Assembly: GCF_000485595.1 (NCBI RefSeq)
Contig: NW_014578012.1
Location: 68,843 to 116,384 of the forward strand
Source: Priapulus caudatus
Taxonomy: Eukaryota; Priapulida; Priapulimorpha; Priapulimorphida; Priapulidae
Reading direction: 5' to 3'
DNA length: 47,542 nt
Made by a program: the position numbers and the translations under genes. Each line of letters opens with the position of its first letter. Position 1 is the stretch's first letter. This document shows, piece by piece, positions 46,144-47,542 of this stretch. Below the pieces are notes generated by a model. That model did no database searches. It saw only the letters and a program-made list of their open reading frames with translations, and was not told the origin of the DNA.

Positions 46144-47542
46144 TGAGAAGGGGACGATGAACGAACGACGAGCCTAGCCACTGTATGACACGTGAGCGTA
46201 TATAAATAATAAAAAATTTCCCACTACTTAGATTAATGTCCAACGTTGTAAGCAGAATTAACTCCAGTCTGTGTGACCGATGTATGATCGAAATAAACCA
46301 GGTAGGCAAAATAAACGCCCTGTCGGGCGCCGAGCTAAGAATTCAATTAGCACGCATCTTCACATGGAATGGATACTGGCGGGACACGAGAAGAACGAAT
46401 ACACACCGCAAGGCATAATATCTTCCTTGGATGCCTTCGAATTAATGATAGTGCCGGCTACTAGATGGCGCCAACGAGTCCAATAGTTAGTCTGAAGCTG
46501 GGGCCTAAACCATTAAGTAGCCAACAGATGAAAGGGTGGTAATTACACAAGTAATTGCACAAAATTATAACTGTTGTTAAAACTAGCAAAACAATTCGCT
46601 ATGCACCCCGCCAGTGGTGATAGATAACCTGATAACCAAATATAGCAGGCAGTTCGATGAAAACTATTTCTGTTAAATAAGAAGACGAATGTTATGTGGC
46701 GCCGAATGATGAATCGTAATGAGCTGATTCAATCATCAAGATAGATACATAACAATGTTAGGTTTATATATCTACTCCTTGCTGTGAATGATTCATATTT
46801 GAAAATGGGAGGGGTAAATCCATCCCATGTGTGCTGATGCCCCCTTGCCAAGTGAATTTGTAAATTGCTTTGCGCAGGAAGAAGGCGGGCACAGGGACTG
46901 TTGAGGCCTTTATAGGCAAAGTTTGGCTGTCATGACGTACGACAGCTCTATCTAATGTATAGTCCAGGATAGTCCATCGGCTAAACGTAGATAAAGTTAG
47001 GCTGCTATGAGCGAAATAGAGAGCCCTATTTCTTGTTGCTGAATTAACAGAAATTAAGGCGAATCACGTCATCTACTCCCCTTCTCTTTCTCTGTTCAAT
47101 GCGCTTCTCTTCCCCTCTCTCTCTTCTCTCTCTCCAATCTCTCTCTTCTCTCTCTCTCCATCTCTCTCTCCATGCCTCTCTCTCTATATATATAATATAT
47201 ATATAATTATAGTAGTATAATATATATATATAATTATATATATATTACTATATAATATATATATTATATATATATAAAGCTCACGAATATATCCTTGTAG
47301 TATATACTCGTACTGGTAATATTGTATAAATGCACTTAGTAGCAATCCATAGAGAACAGCTCGCGATTCCAGCCTAGACATCTGCGGGTTTGGGCGAAGT
47401 CGACATCGTCGTTCCGCCTACTGTAGGATTTAACAGACCCCCCCGCAAGCAAATCCCGCCGAAAAATGTTGGCTCAGTTAAACGCGACGCCATCCTATAA
47501 TACATGTGCAATAATCTAGGTAATTTATATCGTACAATCCTA
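46144..47542. other. Gene-free right end
   Basis: AT-rich sequence with no supported gene and no recognisable PDE10 exon. It contains a (TC)n stretch at about 47105-47185 and an AT-only stretch at about 47185-47277. Confidence 0.5.
47185..47277. repeat. (TA)n-rich microsatellite
   Basis: Almost pure A/T, mostly tata/atat words with small interruptions, following a (TC)n run. Confidence 0.95.

Noticed and set aside
45176-46309. Several long ORFs on both strands
   Set aside because: Composition artefacts of (GA)n; the peptides are RE or SL repeats.
1-47542. CRISPR arrays, prokaryotic operons, tRNA or rRNA genes
   Set aside because: No regularly spaced repeat-spacer array, cloverleaf or rRNA-like sequence was seen. 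The genes are spliced, so this is eukaryotic DNA.

Overview
This is eukaryotic nuclear DNA. It holds spliced genes with GT-AG introns (and one GC-AG intron), poly(A) signals, a decayed LINE, hAT-like and MITE-like DNA transposons, long microsatellites, and interstitial TTAGGG-type telomeric motifs. The gene set (RMI1, eIF3 subunit j, a GAF-domain PDE10-type phosphodiesterase) and the telomere motif point to a metazoan. The TE-filled introns suggest an invertebrate, but I cannot name the lineage from sequence alone.

Layout. (1) 972-9243, plus strand: complete eIF3j in nine exons. Its 4.8-kb first intron holds a 1-kb fold-back hAT-like MITE, a MITE-like element with an embedded LINE tail, a decayed LINE reverse transcriptase and a non-autonomous hAT element with an intact target-site duplication. 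(2) 14350-11389, minus strand: a seven-exon gene of about 509 aa that I rebuilt by matching intron phases; product not recognised. (3) 15017-20278, plus strand: a four-exon gene of 402 aa, also not recognised, arranged head to head with the previous one. Its first intron carries two palindromic elements with telomere-like centres. (4) 33188-23451, minus strand: complete RMI1 in twelve exons (831 aa). Its C-terminal OB-fold module is present twice in tandem. (5) 33450 onward, plus strand: a PDE10A-like gene, head to head with RMI1 across a 261-bp shared promoter. Thirteen exons cover the N-terminus, GAF-A, GAF-B and the first half of the catalytic domain up to the HDLDH metal site. The remaining catalytic exons are not visible.

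From about 40.35 kb the character changes. There is a GC-rich block with C2H2 zinc-finger motifs broken by many small indels, then AT-rich sequence, then about 2.3 kb of G/A-only minisatellite and (GA)n. This may be a decayed zinc-finger gene plus satellite, or poorly polished long-read sequence. Either would explain why the PDE gene is not finished here.

The genes do not form an operon or a shared pathway. RMI1 is a genome-stability factor (BLM-TOP3A-RMI complex), eIF3j is a translation factor and PDE10 is a cyclic-nucleotide hydrolase. The points most worth a second look are the RMI1 C-terminal domain duplication, the RMI1 GC-AG intron whose donor runs directly into a (GU)n tract, the three palindromic elements with telomeric centres, and the fold-back MITE family shared between the eIF3j and RMI1 first introns.
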